Origin: Nicotiana tabacum
Taxonomy: Eukaryota > Streptophyta > Magnoliopsida > Solanales > Solanaceae
Reading direction: 5' to 3'
Assembly: GCF_000715075.1 (NCBI RefSeq)
Contig: NC_134080.1
Coordinates: 35,010,758-35,074,757, forward strand
Length of the DNA stretch: 64,000 nt
Shown here one piece after another: positions 24,734 to 35,800 of this stretch. The position numbers and the translations under genes were made by a program. Within the stretch, counting starts at the first letter, position 1, and each line of letters starts with the position of its first letter. The notes beneath the pieces are model-generated. The model did no database searches. It was not told where the DNA came from and was given only the letters and a program-made list of their open reading frames with translations.

Positions 24734-25462
24734 CAGTGTTTTGGAAAGCGTTAAGCACAAAAAAGCGACGAGGCATCGCTTCACCGAAGCGAGAAGCGCT
24801 TTTTTTTTTTTCATGTGAAGCGCAATTTAACACATAAATAAAATAAAAAAATAGGCATAAATAAATGGCTAATAACTCATTAAAAATAACATATTAAGCA
24901 AATGTTTCAATTCTTGAATCAAGAAGCAAATAATAGATACTACAATCAACAACCAAAAAAAAAACATAACAGTTAATTCACACGAACCAGAAAACAGAGC
25001 ATAAAGAGGATGATAAAGCAAAAAACAGAGCACAAAGTAGAACAAAAGAAGAAGAAGTCGTTTAGGGCACAAAATCAGCGCTTAAAAAGTGAAAAAAATT
25101 TGAAAGAAGAACAGAAACAGAAGAAGAAGAACAGAAATAGAAGAAGAAGTTGAAGAAACTTATCGAGAACTGGAGACTTCGTCGTTGCTGGAGTTCGCCG
25201 GAGAAGAAGTCGTTGAAGAGCGTATGTTTATCTGTTAACAGATGTCTTATTTGCTAAATTTTTAAAAAAAAACCCTATTAGATGCCTTCTGCTCGCTTAA
25301 GCACGCTTTTTTATCGCTTTCCCCATTGAGGCGCTTCTCGCTTAAGCGCGAGAAGCGAGCACTTTTTAAATGTGAGTCGCTTTTGTAGCAGAAAAGCGAT
25401 AGCCCTGCGCCTCGTGTCGCTTCAGCGCTTAAAGCAAGAAGCGAGCGCTTTTAATAACACTG
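24734..25462. mobile_element. Non-autonomous hAT-type MITE, 729 bp
   Basis: The ends are CAGTGTT...AACACTG. The flanks are an 8-bp duplication with one mismatch, CTCCAGCC (24726-24733) and CTCCAACC (25463-25470), as expected for hAT elements. The subterminal parts are rich in GCGCTT, AAGCG and GCTTCTCGC motifs in both orientations, including a near-perfect hairpin around 25332-25357 with arms CGCTTCTCG/CGAGAAGCG. The centre is AT-rich. There is no transposase frame. Confidence 0.75.
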
Positions 25463-25910
25463 CTCCAACCAAATTGTCCATATAATGCACAATTGAGAAG
25501 CTTTTGAGCAGTTTGGTATCATAGTTGGTTACCCGCTCCCCATCAATTTCTCAGAAGTGTTTTCCCAATATAGTATGACATAGTTTCATCTGCCGATGGC
25601 TTCAACATAACAGGCATGCAGTCTCAACTATTCTTCTTTAAGGGTTATCAAATATTATTTTGATTTCATTTCCACAACTATTAGCGTAAAATTTTGGAGA
25701 TTATGAGGTTTAGAGCAATGTGGTGAATATGATGCTCATAGTGGTTTTGGATGCAAACGTTGCATCATGAATGAGAAGGTTATTCACCTCTTTTTTTCAC
25801 CCAATAGTTCGTGGCTTGGAATGAGTATGAGTCTAGTAAGATTTATTATGTGCAAATTATGCTATTTGTTGATTTGAGTGCAAAATTTGCACGAGGGATG
25901 AGAAGGTTAT

Positions 25911-26937
25911 TTTTTTTGATGGGTAAATAATATATTATATAAATATTTGCACTAAGCCAGTGCAACAGGCGTAATTACAGGTTGTGCAAATCAGCAATTG
26001 CGTCTAAAATATCATCTACATCTGGTGCACAAGCCAGCTTGCACCAAAAAACGATCAACAAAATGCAATTAAGCTTAAGGCACTGTAAATTTCTTCCTAT
26101 GCCTTCAAAAATTGTACTGTTTCAAGCCAGACAGACCACCAGATAATTTGAGGAATAGTGTTCCGGGTCTTTTGAGCTTTCTTGCATAGACCCTCCCTGG
26201 TCCAGCACTTGAGCATTTTTGAAATGGAGTTAGGCATGGTCCAAGACATACCAAATATTGAAAAGAACATGTTACATCGCTGATTTGTAACCTTGCAATG
26301 CAAAAAAAGATGGGTAACATCTTCAGATTGTTCTTCACATAAAGGACATCTGCTGCACAGCTTGAAACCCCTCTTCTGGAGATTGTTTTCCGTGAGGCAT
26401 GCCTCCTTAGCCACAATCCAAGAGAAGCAAGAAATTTTTAAAGGTGCCATGTTGTACCATATTTTTTTCCAAGGCCATAACTCACTGTTGCTAAAACCCA
26501 GCATATTGTAACAGCTTTTAACTGAAAAAATGCCCTTGGAGTGACCCTTCCAACTGATAGAGTCCATTTTATAGTGGTCCAAAGCAGTGTTGCTTAGCAT
26601 TTGTAGCAAGATGCCTACCCTCTCCATTTCCCAATCATTAATATTCCTTCTAAGACTCAAAGCCTTGCGATGTACAGAAAACTGCAATTTCCCCATTGTG
26701 ATGCAAGGATATATTATAAAAATCTGAAAATTGGTCTTTTAATGGCGTATGACCAACCCATGCATCTTCCGAAAACCTGATTTTCCTTCCATTGCCAAGA
26801 ATAAAACCCATGTTTGACTCAAATTTGTTCCAATGCCCTCTAATATGTTTCCATAAACCGGTGCCATGAGGCACTCTAGACTCTTTGGTGCGCCATGGAT
26901 TGTCTAGACTCTAGACTCTTTGGTGCGCCAGCCGCCA
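25911..26937 (-). mobile_element. 5'-truncated LINE fragment
   Basis: It is flanked by a 16-bp duplication, GGGATGAGAAGGTTAT at 25895-25910 and GGGATGGGAAGGTTAT at 26938-26953. The poly(A) tail reads as a T run at 25911-25917. On the minus strand the frame encodes the C-terminal LINE region with HGTGLWKHIRGHW, then the zf-RVT type segment WYNMAPLKISCFSWI, CPLCEEQSEDVTHLFLHC. One frameshift near 26690 and the loss of all upstream RT show it is dead. A 21-bp direct repeat (CTCTTTGGTGCGCCA) sits at its truncated 5' edge. Confidence 0.85.
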
Positions 26938-27845
26938 GGGATGGGAAGGTTATTCACCTTCGTGAACCCATTAGTCGATGATTCCCGAACAGCTTCTCCT
27001 CCAAGTCTCCAACCCAATTTCTAGCTGCAGCATAAGCATTTAGTTTGGGAGAATTTTGTCAATTTGTAAGGACTACTTTTGGTTGCGTAACATTTTAGTC
27101 TACGCCAAATTTTCCTAATATTTCTTTAATTGAATACCTAACCATTCTATGAAAGTTTTGTGACATCTCTGCTTTTGGATGTAAAAAGAGTTTTTTTTGG
27201 ACCTGCCACTACATAAAGAAGTTTCTGGAATGGGAGAAAGATGTGAAACTATAAGAAAGAAGAAAGTCTTTATTTTACTGTATATTTGCCTGATCTGTAT
27301 TACAGGTTAAATAGAAGAGCTTGAAGGGGCTCTACAGCCAGCTAACCAACAGGAAACATACTTGGTTTAATTGCAGAAACAGGGATTCTTTTTTGTTCTG
27401 ATGCTCCTGTAGCTGATATTGTGGTATATGCTAGTATCTCAAACTCAATGTGCGAAGAAATTATAATCAGTGAACAGAAAATGAAAAATATTTGTGTCCT
27501 GTATTTACGAGACTGAAATCTTTTTGGTGATGTAGAATCATTTTAACCATAATTTAGTGGTGCCATCTTGTAGTGAAATTTGAGCTTTCTATTTTGCTTG
27601 TTTTGACTGGGTTGCTTCGCAATAAAGGATTACAAATTAAATGTCTCTTAGGTCAAATCAATAACTTTTTGCATGTGCCGACAGTATTATTTGTTATAGA
27701 CAATCGGATGTGAAATTGACTTTTCATTTATAATCAGAAAGCTTCATTTCTTACATTTACTGATTAATATTATGGGTCATTTTTAAATCTTCTGCAGGGG
27801 AAGCTTGCTGGAAAGTCCTCTGCGTTAGCATTATCTTTTCCAGAT

Positions 27846-27902
27846 ATGAAGGACATTGTAGTATCATGTTACCAGAGTCACTTTGCTTCTTGGGAGTCCT
27901 AA
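27846..27902 (+). promoter_or_regulatory. Upstream ORF in the leader of the TFIIS-domain gene
   Basis: ATG at 27846 opens 18 codons (MKDIVVSCYQSHFASWES) closed by TAA at 27900-27902, 21 bases before the main ATG. Together with the two leader ATGs further upstream it could lower translation of the main frame. Conservation is unknown. Confidence 0.4.
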
Positions 27903-27923
27903 CTTGTGAGTTAATAATTAATC

Positions 27924-30896
27924 ATGACACTCGAGGACTTTTTCACCCTGACTGAGATGAGTAATGGGCTTACAGCTCCTGCTCGAGTTCAGGATCTAGT
28001 CTCTATTATGCAGAAAGAAGTTTGCGTTGTCAAGAATGCTGGTGAAATAACAAGGCAATGGTCTGCTGTTGCTAGCGCAATTGCTGCAACTGAGAATAAA
28101 GAGTGTCTTGAACTCTTTATCCAGCTAGATGGACTCTGCTTTGTTGACAGTTGGTTAAAGGATGCTCAGAATTTTGTTGATGAAACGAGTGACAACGTGG
28201 AAGAGTTGATCACTCGGTTACTGGTAGCGGTTGAAAGGCTTCATGTAGACTTTGAGAAATCAGTTTCTTCTGGAATCAGGGTTACTGTGAAAAGCCTCCT
28301 TGACCATGAGAGCTCTAAGGTGCAACAGAGGGCTCGTGCACTGTTTGATAATTGGGAGAGAGAAAAAAATAATGATGCAGTTTCAGTCGGTTGTGAAATA
28401 CCACAGACGATAGTTGATGGTGGGACGAGAGTAATTGAAAACGTCGTCCGAGAAAATGAACAGTCAGAACCTTCTCCGGAGAACGTCTCTCTTTCTGGTG
28501 GGGGTTCTGGAGAGAAGTGTGAGGAAAATGTTAGCAATAATATTATGCCATCTTCAAGGTCTGATGTTGGTAATTCTTCTGGGGTTGACGATACCAAGAC
28601 ATCTGACCAAAATTTGGAGCATTCAACGGTGAAGGATGGGCATCCGCTGTCTCCTCTATTAAAGCCTGTTGGTGAAGATCAGAAGGTAGAATCCTCAACA
28701 TATCATGCAGAGACGATCAGTGCAATTGATACGTGCAGTTCTGCAAGTTTATCACATGGTGCTCTTGATCGGCAGACAGGGGTTCCCGTTTTGGAGTCTG
28801 TTAATTGTTCAAACCACACTCAAGAAGGAAGAAGTTCTGAGAAGTTAGACTCGGCGTCGTCGAAACCATTGGAGGAGAAAACTAGTTCTTCAGGTACTGA
28901 TGCAGGAGACACTTCAGATGCTGGCAATGGTTCAGATTTACAAAGACAAACTGATATCAAGGATGAAGTTAGCTGCAGAGGAAAATCGCCTTCTGATGAT
29001 GCATCGGTGGTGATTTCTGAAGGAAAGACGTTGATGGATGATAGCAGCAGACCTACAAATCATAGCAGAAGTTCCATGGTGCTTGGTGCTAAAGACAGAA
29101 AATACAACATCGACAGATTGCACAACTCCTCCAGCGAGCATAGTCTGGAATGTCCCAAAGATTTAGGAGCTATTTTGTCAAAGGTAGATCTCATTAATGG
29201 GGATGACAAGCAGGTCACTGATGAAAGTGAAGATGATTCGGAAAGTGACTCTGAATTTGGAGAACCACGAACAGTTAGTAAAGACTCTGGTGTGTTTGGT
29301 AAGAAATGTGATATTGAATTCGATTATGGCATTATAGATCCTCTGGAAGTTGCTCGACAAGTTGCCATAGAGGTGGAGAGAGAAGTTCAGAGTTGCAGTT
29401 CTGAGAAAATACAGGAAAGTAAAATTCATGAGCCTGATAGCGCTGATTCTATGAGTGCAAAAGAATGCCAAAAAGTTGAGAGCTCTAAGAAGCAAGTACT
29501 AAGAGGAATGGCTCTTTTGACGGAGGCTTCAATTACAAACTCTGAAGCTGGACCTAAAAATGAAAAAGTAAAGGTGGAATCCTCTCAGGGTACTGATCTT
29601 GACGCCAATGCTGAGAAGGGCCAGTGTGATTTTGATCTGAATCTAGAGGTTTGCTCAGACGATATAGATCATGTTGTATCTACCTGCATCTCTGTTGTTT
29701 CTGCTTCGAAGGCAACAGCTGCCCCTGGGATGCCTGTTGCTCCATTGGAATTTGAAGGGGCTCTTGGATGGAAAGGATCCGCTTCAACCAGTGCATTTCG
29801 GCCAGCATCGTCTCGCCGGGTTCCTGAAAGTGCCAAGGCTGTTTTCTCTGGTGGGAGTAGGAATGACAGCAGCAAAAAGCAACAGCAAGGTTGGCTTGAT
29901 ATTGATCTTAATGTAGCTGAAGGTGGAAATGACAAATCTGCAGAACTTTTCACTGTCAAACTTCCGTTACCATCTGCACTTCCTTCAGGGGAATCTTCTG
30001 TTGAAGCTAGCCCCAAAAAATCAGAAAGAGTGGAATTGGATCTCAACTGTGCAAGTGAGGAGGGTGAGGCACCATCAGATTGGCGGATGGAGGGAAGGCT
30101 TTTGTCGGATAGGAATGGCCATTGGAGTCCATCTCCATCGTCATCATCGTCGTCCAAGCATCTTTCATCACGGAACTTTGATCTAAATGACCAACCGTCG
30201 TTTCTCAACAATTCTTCAGATCTATCTTACTTCAAGAAACCATCTCAAAATATTAGCGCATCCGGAGGGATAAAATCGGCTAATTCTGTAGTATCCATTA
30301 TGGGCATGAAGGTAGAGGTCAAACGTGAAGATGTTCCTCAATTCTTTCCATTTCCAAATGGCAGGACTGCAGAAAATACAGTTGATCTTACTGTTGCAAG
30401 AAGTGGAGGTGTCTTGGGAATGGGATCTCCATTTCTATATACCCCTTCACCCACCTTTGGTTACAATAGCATTGTACCAGGTCCTCCCATCCCGTTCTCC
30501 TCAGCAATGTATGGACCCGGTGGCCCTATTCCTTACATGGTAGATTCCCGAGGTGCGCCTATGGTACCTCAATTTGCTGGCTCTGCTTCAGCAATACCAC
30601 CATCATTCGCTCAACAACCATTCATTATAAGCATGGCTGGTGCACCTGTTTCAAATGGGGTCCTGCCACCACAGAGTGGTCTGGATCTCAACACTAGTTT
30701 GATATTTGAGGGAGGAAATAGAGACCTTGGAGGTCTGAGGCAGTTTTTCACGCAGGGTCAAGCCAGGTCGATGGATGAACACTTAAGGACCAGCTCACAA
30801 CCCTCAACCAGTTCACTTGCTGGTGAGAAACGCAAAGAACCGGATGGTGGTTGGGAGCCTTACCCTTTTAAACTTCATCCACCATCGTGGAAGTAA
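27924..30896 (+). CDS. TFIIS N-terminal (LW) domain protein with DLN motifs
   Basis: A single 990-codon coding exon starts MTLEDFFTLTEMSNGL and ends SWK-TAA. Residues about 30-147 form the TFIIS N-terminal (LW/TFS2N) helical domain, with QWSAVASAIAATEN, LFIQLDGL, WLKDAQNF and VQQRARALFDNWE. This is a nuclear protein-interaction module of transcription factors. The rest is low-complexity and Ser-rich. It has five spaced DLN motifs (about residues 569, 658, 702, 750 and 919; e.g. CDFDLNLEV, WLDIDLNVAE, VELDLNCAS), a Pro/Gly-rich stretch near 830-900, and the C-terminus GGWEPYPFKLHPPSWK. DLN motifs recall EAR-type repression motifs. The family is related to plant SUO-like proteins, but no BAH domain is present here. 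The acceptor at 27797 places the exon start at 27798. I recall Arabidopsis At4g24200 as the likely orthologue, adjacent to the HSP90.7 gene, as here. Its exact biochemical role is not established from sequence. Confidence 0.9.
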   Translation: MTLEDFFTLTEMSNGLTAPARVQDLVSIMQKEVCVVKNAGEITRQWSAVASAIAATENKECLELFIQLDGLCFVDSWLKDAQNFVDETSDNVEELITRLLVAVERLHVDFEKSVSSGIRVTVKSLLDHESSKVQQRARALFDNWEREKNNDAVSVGCEIPQTIVDGGTRVIENVVRENEQSEPSPENVSLSGGGSGEKCEENVSNNIMPSSRSDVGNSSGVDDTKTSDQNLEHSTVKDGHPLSPLLKPVGEDQKVESSTYHAETISAIDTCSSASLSHGALDRQTGVPVLESVNCSNHTQEGRSSEKLDSASSKPLEEKTSSSGTDAGDTSDAGNGSDLQRQTDIKDEVSCRGKSPSDDASVVISEGKTLMDDSSRPTNHSRSSMVLGAKDRKYNIDRLHNSSSEHSLECPKDLGAILSKVDLINGDDKQVTDESEDDSESDSEFGEPRTVSKDSGVFGKKCDIEFDYGIIDPLEVARQVAIEVEREVQSCSSEKIQESKIHEPDSADSMSAKECQKVESSKKQVLRGMALLTEASITNSEAGPKNEKVKVESSQGTDLDANAEKGQCDFDLNLEVCSDDIDHVVSTCISVVSASKATAAPGMPVAPLEFEGALGWKGSASTSAFRPASSRRVPESAKAVFSGGSRNDSSKKQQQGWLDIDLNVAEGGNDKSAELFTVKLPLPSALPSGESSVEASPKKSERVELDLNCASEEGEAPSDWRMEGRLLSDRNGHWSPSPSSSSSSKHLSSRNFDLNDQPSFLNNSSDLSYFKKPSQNISASGGIKSANSVVSIMGMKVEVKREDVPQFFPFPNGRTAENTVDLTVARSGGVLGMGSPFLYTPSPTFGYNSIVPGPPIPFSSAMYGPGGPIPYMVDSRGAPMVPQFAGSASAIPPSFAQQPFIISMAGAPVSNGVLPPQSGLDLNTSLIFEGGNRDLGGLRQFFTQGQARSMDEHLRTSSQPSTSSLAGEKRKEPDGGWEPYPFKLHPPSWK

Positions 30897-31260
30897 ACTT
30901 AATGGATCTTGTTTTTCTCTAATGGGATAAGTGTCTTTACAGCAATAGGTAAATTCAAGGCAGGAGGAGAGCCTTATTGATTTTGTGGTTAGGGGCATGA
31001 TATAGCTGAATAAAGACATGATTTCTGAATGTAATATGCTTCTTGAGATGACTTGGCCAAAGAAGAGTAGATGTTTAGGTTTCATTGGTTCCAAATGTTG
31101 TTTTAACTTGTTATTCTCGTCAAGTTTCATAGGTTGTTGCTACCACAGAAAACTTACATGTAACTGTAATCTCTCATTTACACCATAGAAATTTAGAAGA
31201 ATGTCTCGTCTTTATCCTGTTCTATTAATATTCTAGATTATCATGCAACCAAGATAACCA
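30897..31260 (+). other. 3' UTR of the TFIIS-domain gene
   Basis: The noncoding sequence follows the stop. Its distal part (about 31090-31260) recurs in diverged form at 40240-40450, so it was included in the tandem duplication of the HSP90 gene. Confidence 0.55.
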
Positions 31261-31269
31261 GGTCACTAA

Positions 31270-31490
31270 TCCGCTACGGCCTACGTGATTCTACATCTTC
31301 GCCGATAAAAAGGGCAGCCCGGTGTGTAAAGCATTCCGCATTTACGTAGGATCCGGGAAATAGTCGCATCCCCAAAAGTGATGTAAATAACCTACCCTAC
31401 GCGATTCTACATTTTCTTCCATAAAAAAGGCAGCCCGATGCATAAAACATCCCACATTTACGCCTATCCTAACGGAGAAATAGTGGTTGC
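31270..31490. repeat. Two diverged copies of a SINE-like AAGGCAGCCCG block
   Basis: Two ~80 bp units share GATTCTACAT, AAAAGGGCAGCCCGGTG or its variant, GCAT(C/T)CC and CATTTACG. The block resembles a repeat seen widely in Solanaceae (from memory). It is absent at the equivalent place upstream of the second HSP90 copy (about 40440), so it arrived or amplified after the gene duplication. Confidence 0.4.
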
Positions 31491-31830
31491 TTCAACATCT
31501 TCCAACAAAAGAAGAATAATAAATTAATGACAGACTTTTCTGTATAATTTTGCAGAATTAATAGGCAGATTATGATAAGTAGAATATCTTAAGTTATATA
31601 CAATGACATTGTAAAAAAATTTCACAATCCATTGTTTTTAACCTATTACAACAGATATTTTATTATGCTAATATTAGCTTATAATAAAATTTAACTACAC
31701 TAATTATATTAGTAATTTGATTATATGAATATTTTTGAACAATTATTACATAGACCTTAAACGCAAAGAATGTTCCAAGTTAAAAAACGAAAATAATTGG
31801 CGTTAGTTCATGACTTCATTCTCTTGACTA

Positions 31831-32441
31831 GAGGTGCTCATGGATCGGTTTGGATCGGTTTTTCCCTAAAAAGAAACCAAACCAAGTAAGTCAGTTTTTC
31901 AAATATTAGAACCAAATCAAACCAAACCAATTAAGTCAGTTTTTTCTCGATTCGGTTTATGTCGGTTTTTCCGGTTATTTTGCAGTTTTTTCTTAAATAT
32001 AAGACATACACTACCAAACACACATTTCGGCGACCACATTTTCAACGTAACACTATCAAATCAATTGATCTTTGAGAAATCTATTATTTACCAAGATATA
32101 TTGATGATAATTGAATCAAATAGTGATGAATAATTAAACTAGAATGTAAAAGTAAAAAATTGTACTAAAAGTGCAAACGATTAATATCTACTATAAAATT
32201 TTTAAAACTTTGTATAAAAGTATACATATATATATGTGTAATAATAAATTTAAAATAACTACTCCTATATTCGTTGGTTCAGTTTTTTTAATTAAAACCA
32301 AAACCAAACCCAAACCAAATTTGATCGGTTTTGAAATTTCAAAACCAAAACCAAATCAAACCAAAAAGTATCAATTTTTTTGATTGGTTTGGTTTGATTT
32401 TCGATTTGGTTTGGGTTTTCGGATTTTTACGAACACCCATG
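31831..32441. mobile_element. Mutator-type MITE, 611 bp, upstream of HSP90 copy 1
   Basis: A 10-bp duplication CTCTTGACTA flanks it (31821-31830 and 32442-32451). Its ends are imperfect inverted repeats (GAGGTGCTCATGGATCGG against GGGTGTTCGTAAAAATCCG). The interior is rich in AAACCAAACC and its complement GGTTTGGTTT. The duplication length suits Mutator-like elements. The equivalent site upstream of copy 2 is empty. Confidence 0.7.
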
Positions 32442-32489
32442 CTCTTGACTATTGGCCTTACACCGTTCACACTTGGCAATGAAAGAAAC

Positions 32490-32864
32490 CACGTGACTAT
32501 CAGACATAGGTCCTACGGTAAATAATTCCTTATTGGCTATCTAACTAAGATCTATTGTATGGACCTCATCGTACCAGATAGAAACCAGGTCTTCCTTCGT
32601 GTTGACCTATAGAGTCTTCCAGAACAAAGGTGTTCCTCCACGTCTCATGAGGCGACAGAAACCAATAAAAGCACGCCACGTATAACAGAACTCACTATAA
32701 CCGTCGGATCATCCACGCTGGCGAAACCGATCAATCCGTATCGAACTCGTGACACATACGGCGACAAGCTCACTATATTAGTCACTCACTAAAAATAGTG
32801 CGATTCGGAATCCAAATTCAAAATCTTTTTCATTAAGAGAGTGAAACCCATCGACTGTATACAA
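32490..32864 (+). promoter_or_regulatory. Promoter of HSP90 copy 1 with ERSE and TATA box
   Basis: An exact ER-stress element, CCAAT-N9-CCACG, lies at 32662-32680, 185 bp before the ATG. A TATA-like TATATTA is at 32774-32780, and a CACGTG G-box core at 32490-32495. TTCCAGAA at 32617-32624 is a two-unit heat-shock-element-like motif. ERSE is the known site through which unfolded-protein-response bZIP factors act. The same arrangement is conserved in the second copy. Confidence 0.75.
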
Positions 32865-35800
32865 ATGAGGAAGTGGACGATCCCTTCCGTCCTGTTTCTG
32901 TTATGCCTTTTGTTCCTTCTTCCAGATCAAGGTAACGTAGGGTTTATCTTTAGCTACCTGAAATTTTCATTTCCATTTCCATTTCCATTATAGTAAATAG
33001 AGATCTAGCTCTATTATGCTCTAGCCATTATATGTTTAACGAATCCGAACAACAAATGGCTTGACGTGAATGAATACTTTATAGTGTTCGAATCAGCATT
33101 TGTCTTGAGATCTTATGGAATTTTATTTCATTATGTGTTTAAGACTGTAAATTGTTTTTTAAATAGTTAGATAATAAAGTTACCTCGGGGTTGAATTTTC
33201 TGAGGCATTTTTGGTCTGGAGCTGCCTTGAAATTTTGATGACATGATTGCCTAAGGAATTACGTAGTTGAATGAATGTTTAATTGAATTGTTTAGTGGAA
33301 CATGGATATTAGTTATTACTGCTTTATTCGGAAGCCTGATTTATTTACTCAATAGGTCGGAGGATACAAGCAAATGCGGAAGCTGAATCTGACGTCCCTG
33401 TTGATCCGCCAAAGGTTGAGGAAAAATTTGGTGCTATTCCACACGGTTTATCAACCGATTCTGATGTTGTTAAAAGGTTTCCAAATTGTTGATTCATTCG
33501 TTTGTTTTGCCCTTATTCCGTGCCTTCAACTTCTTTGTATGTTCATAGTACTGAGCACTATATCATTATGTGATCCAGGGAATCGGAGTCTATGTCAAGG
33601 AAAACTCTGCGAGCTGATGCGGAGAAATTTGAGTTCCAGGCTGAGGTGTCTCGGCTTATGGACATTATTATTAACTCCCTTTACAGTAACAAGGACATCT
33701 TCTTGAGGGAGCTGATCTCGAATGCATCAGACGTGAGCGTGCTTTTTAATTTCTTTTGGTGATGTTTGACATGATGTGTTAATTATTTCTTCTAAGCTAA
33801 TATGCTATTTCTTTCAGGCGCTGGACAAGATTAGATTCCTGTCACTTACTGACAAGGAGGTACTTGGGGAAGGTGAAAACACTAAGCTTGAGATCCAGGT
33901 TGGTGATTTGTATAATTGTATCTATAGTTTTCATAGATTCTGTTGGTTGAACGTACGAGGAAGTTGCTCTTTTGAAAAGCTATTCTGATGCTTGTGTTGT
34001 TGATTGCAGATTAAACTGGATAAAGAAAAGAAAATTCTTTCCATTCGTGACAGAGGTATAGGAATGACTAAGGAGGATTTAATAAAGAACTTGGGAACCA
34101 TAGCTAAATCTGGAACTTCAGGTAATCTACCTGCTGGGTACGAGATTGTCAGTGTTCTTGGAGTTCTCTTGATTATTCACTAACTTGTTATTGCTCAACA
34201 GCCTTTGTTGAGAAGATGCAGACAAGTGGAGACCTTAATCTGATTGGACAATTTGGTGTTGGGTTTTACTCGGTCTATCTTGTAGCTGACTATGTTGAGG
34301 TCATCAGCAAGCATAACGATGACAAACAGTACGTTCTTGTGTGAATGTGTTGATTAATGACTATTGATGTATTGGGAATTTTATTAGTGATTTAACAAAT
34401 ATCTGCATTCAGATATGTCTGGGAGTCTAAGGCTGATGGTGCATTTGCCATTTCTGAAGATGTATGGAATGAACCTCTTGGTCGTGGAACTGAAATTAGA
34501 TTGCACCTTAGAGATGAAGCAGGAGAATATTTGGACGAGTACAAACTAAAGGTGTGTGTGACCGATACGTCCCAAGGAGACTCTTTTCATATATCATGAG
34601 TTGGTGCATGCCAAAACTTTTAATAGTTAACCAGTCATTTAGAGTAATTTTGTTTTCCATTCTGACAGTGGTTTTTGCACAGTAGGTCATAATATACTTT
34701 AATGCTGAAATAAATGGAAATAAACAATCTTAACCTTGGGATTTATCAATTCTTTTCTTTCCCACATTATCTATTAGATTATATTAAGAAGACAAGAAAA
34801 AATTTTCCAAGGCAATATTGAGGACATCAGAAGACCAGGGCAGTAAAGGGCTGCAAACCTTTGAGACCCATTAACTTAGAAGCTAATTCTAGTTTATTTT
34901 CTTATATGACTTTTTCTGCTCCCTTAGTTAGGATTATTTGATCAGTTGGACCTTTGATTGAAAGTGTGCAGTCTAACCGAAAAAATAAAGGACCAATTAC
35001 TTTATATTTTATTAGTCTTGGATTACAATGGTTGAGAGAATTAAGCTTATGGATGAATTGTTAGTTAAAAGTAGAAGTCTGTGATAAGTTGTTTCTGTTT
35101 TGCATATCCAACCTATTGCTTTTGTGTCTGTGTGGAGTTAACATAAATTATTGGAGTTAGAGAAAAGAAACACGACCTCTGATTCTGTTGACTAAGATTT
35201 TGTATTTTTAAATCTAGGTACTTATAATCAGCATCTATCCTGAAATATCCTGTTCCAAATTTTGATTATTTTCCAGTTCAAATTACCAGATTAAATTGAA
35301 AATAAGAGTTCCTATGAACACATTTTCTGTCTCTGAAATAATATTATGTTTCTGAAGCTTCTGTTGAGGCATTCTACTTTGCTTAATGCACGGGTTACCT
35401 TGAATCCAGGACCTGGTGAAGAAATACTCTGAATTCATCAACTTCCCTATATATCTCTGGGCTAGCAAAGAGGTTGAGAAGGAGGTTCCTACCGACGAAG
35501 ACGAGTCAAGCGATGAAGAGGAAACATGTATGTGTGATTCTTCCTACCTGATTTGCCAAGTATATTCTAGTGTTAATGAAGTCAAAACTTGTATAATGTG
35601 TTTAATGCATATTTTAAGACCTGTCCCCTGCTCGAAGAAATTGTTTTTTTTTTGGGGGGGGGGGTGTGGAAGGTTGCTAGAGAATATAAAGTTTATCCCC
35701 TCCTTTTGGTTTAATCTTATGTGGCCTCATAGTCTTTCAATGTTGTGAACAGCTGAAACTAGCCCTTCTGAAGATGAAGAAGAAGATGATTCTGAGAAGG

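Larger units (their letters stand above)
22542..27797 (+). other. Long leader intron filled with transposable elements
   Basis: If the exon model is right this 5.3 kb intron lies wholly in the 5' UTR. It contains a SINE tail (24054-24178), a hAT MITE (24734-25462) and a LINE fragment (25911-26937). It also holds a related direct-repeat pair (about 25752-25800 and 25868-25910) around ATGAGAAGGTTATTCACC. The rest of 22542-24050 and 26954-27797 is AT-rich with no gene that I can see. Confidence 0.45.
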
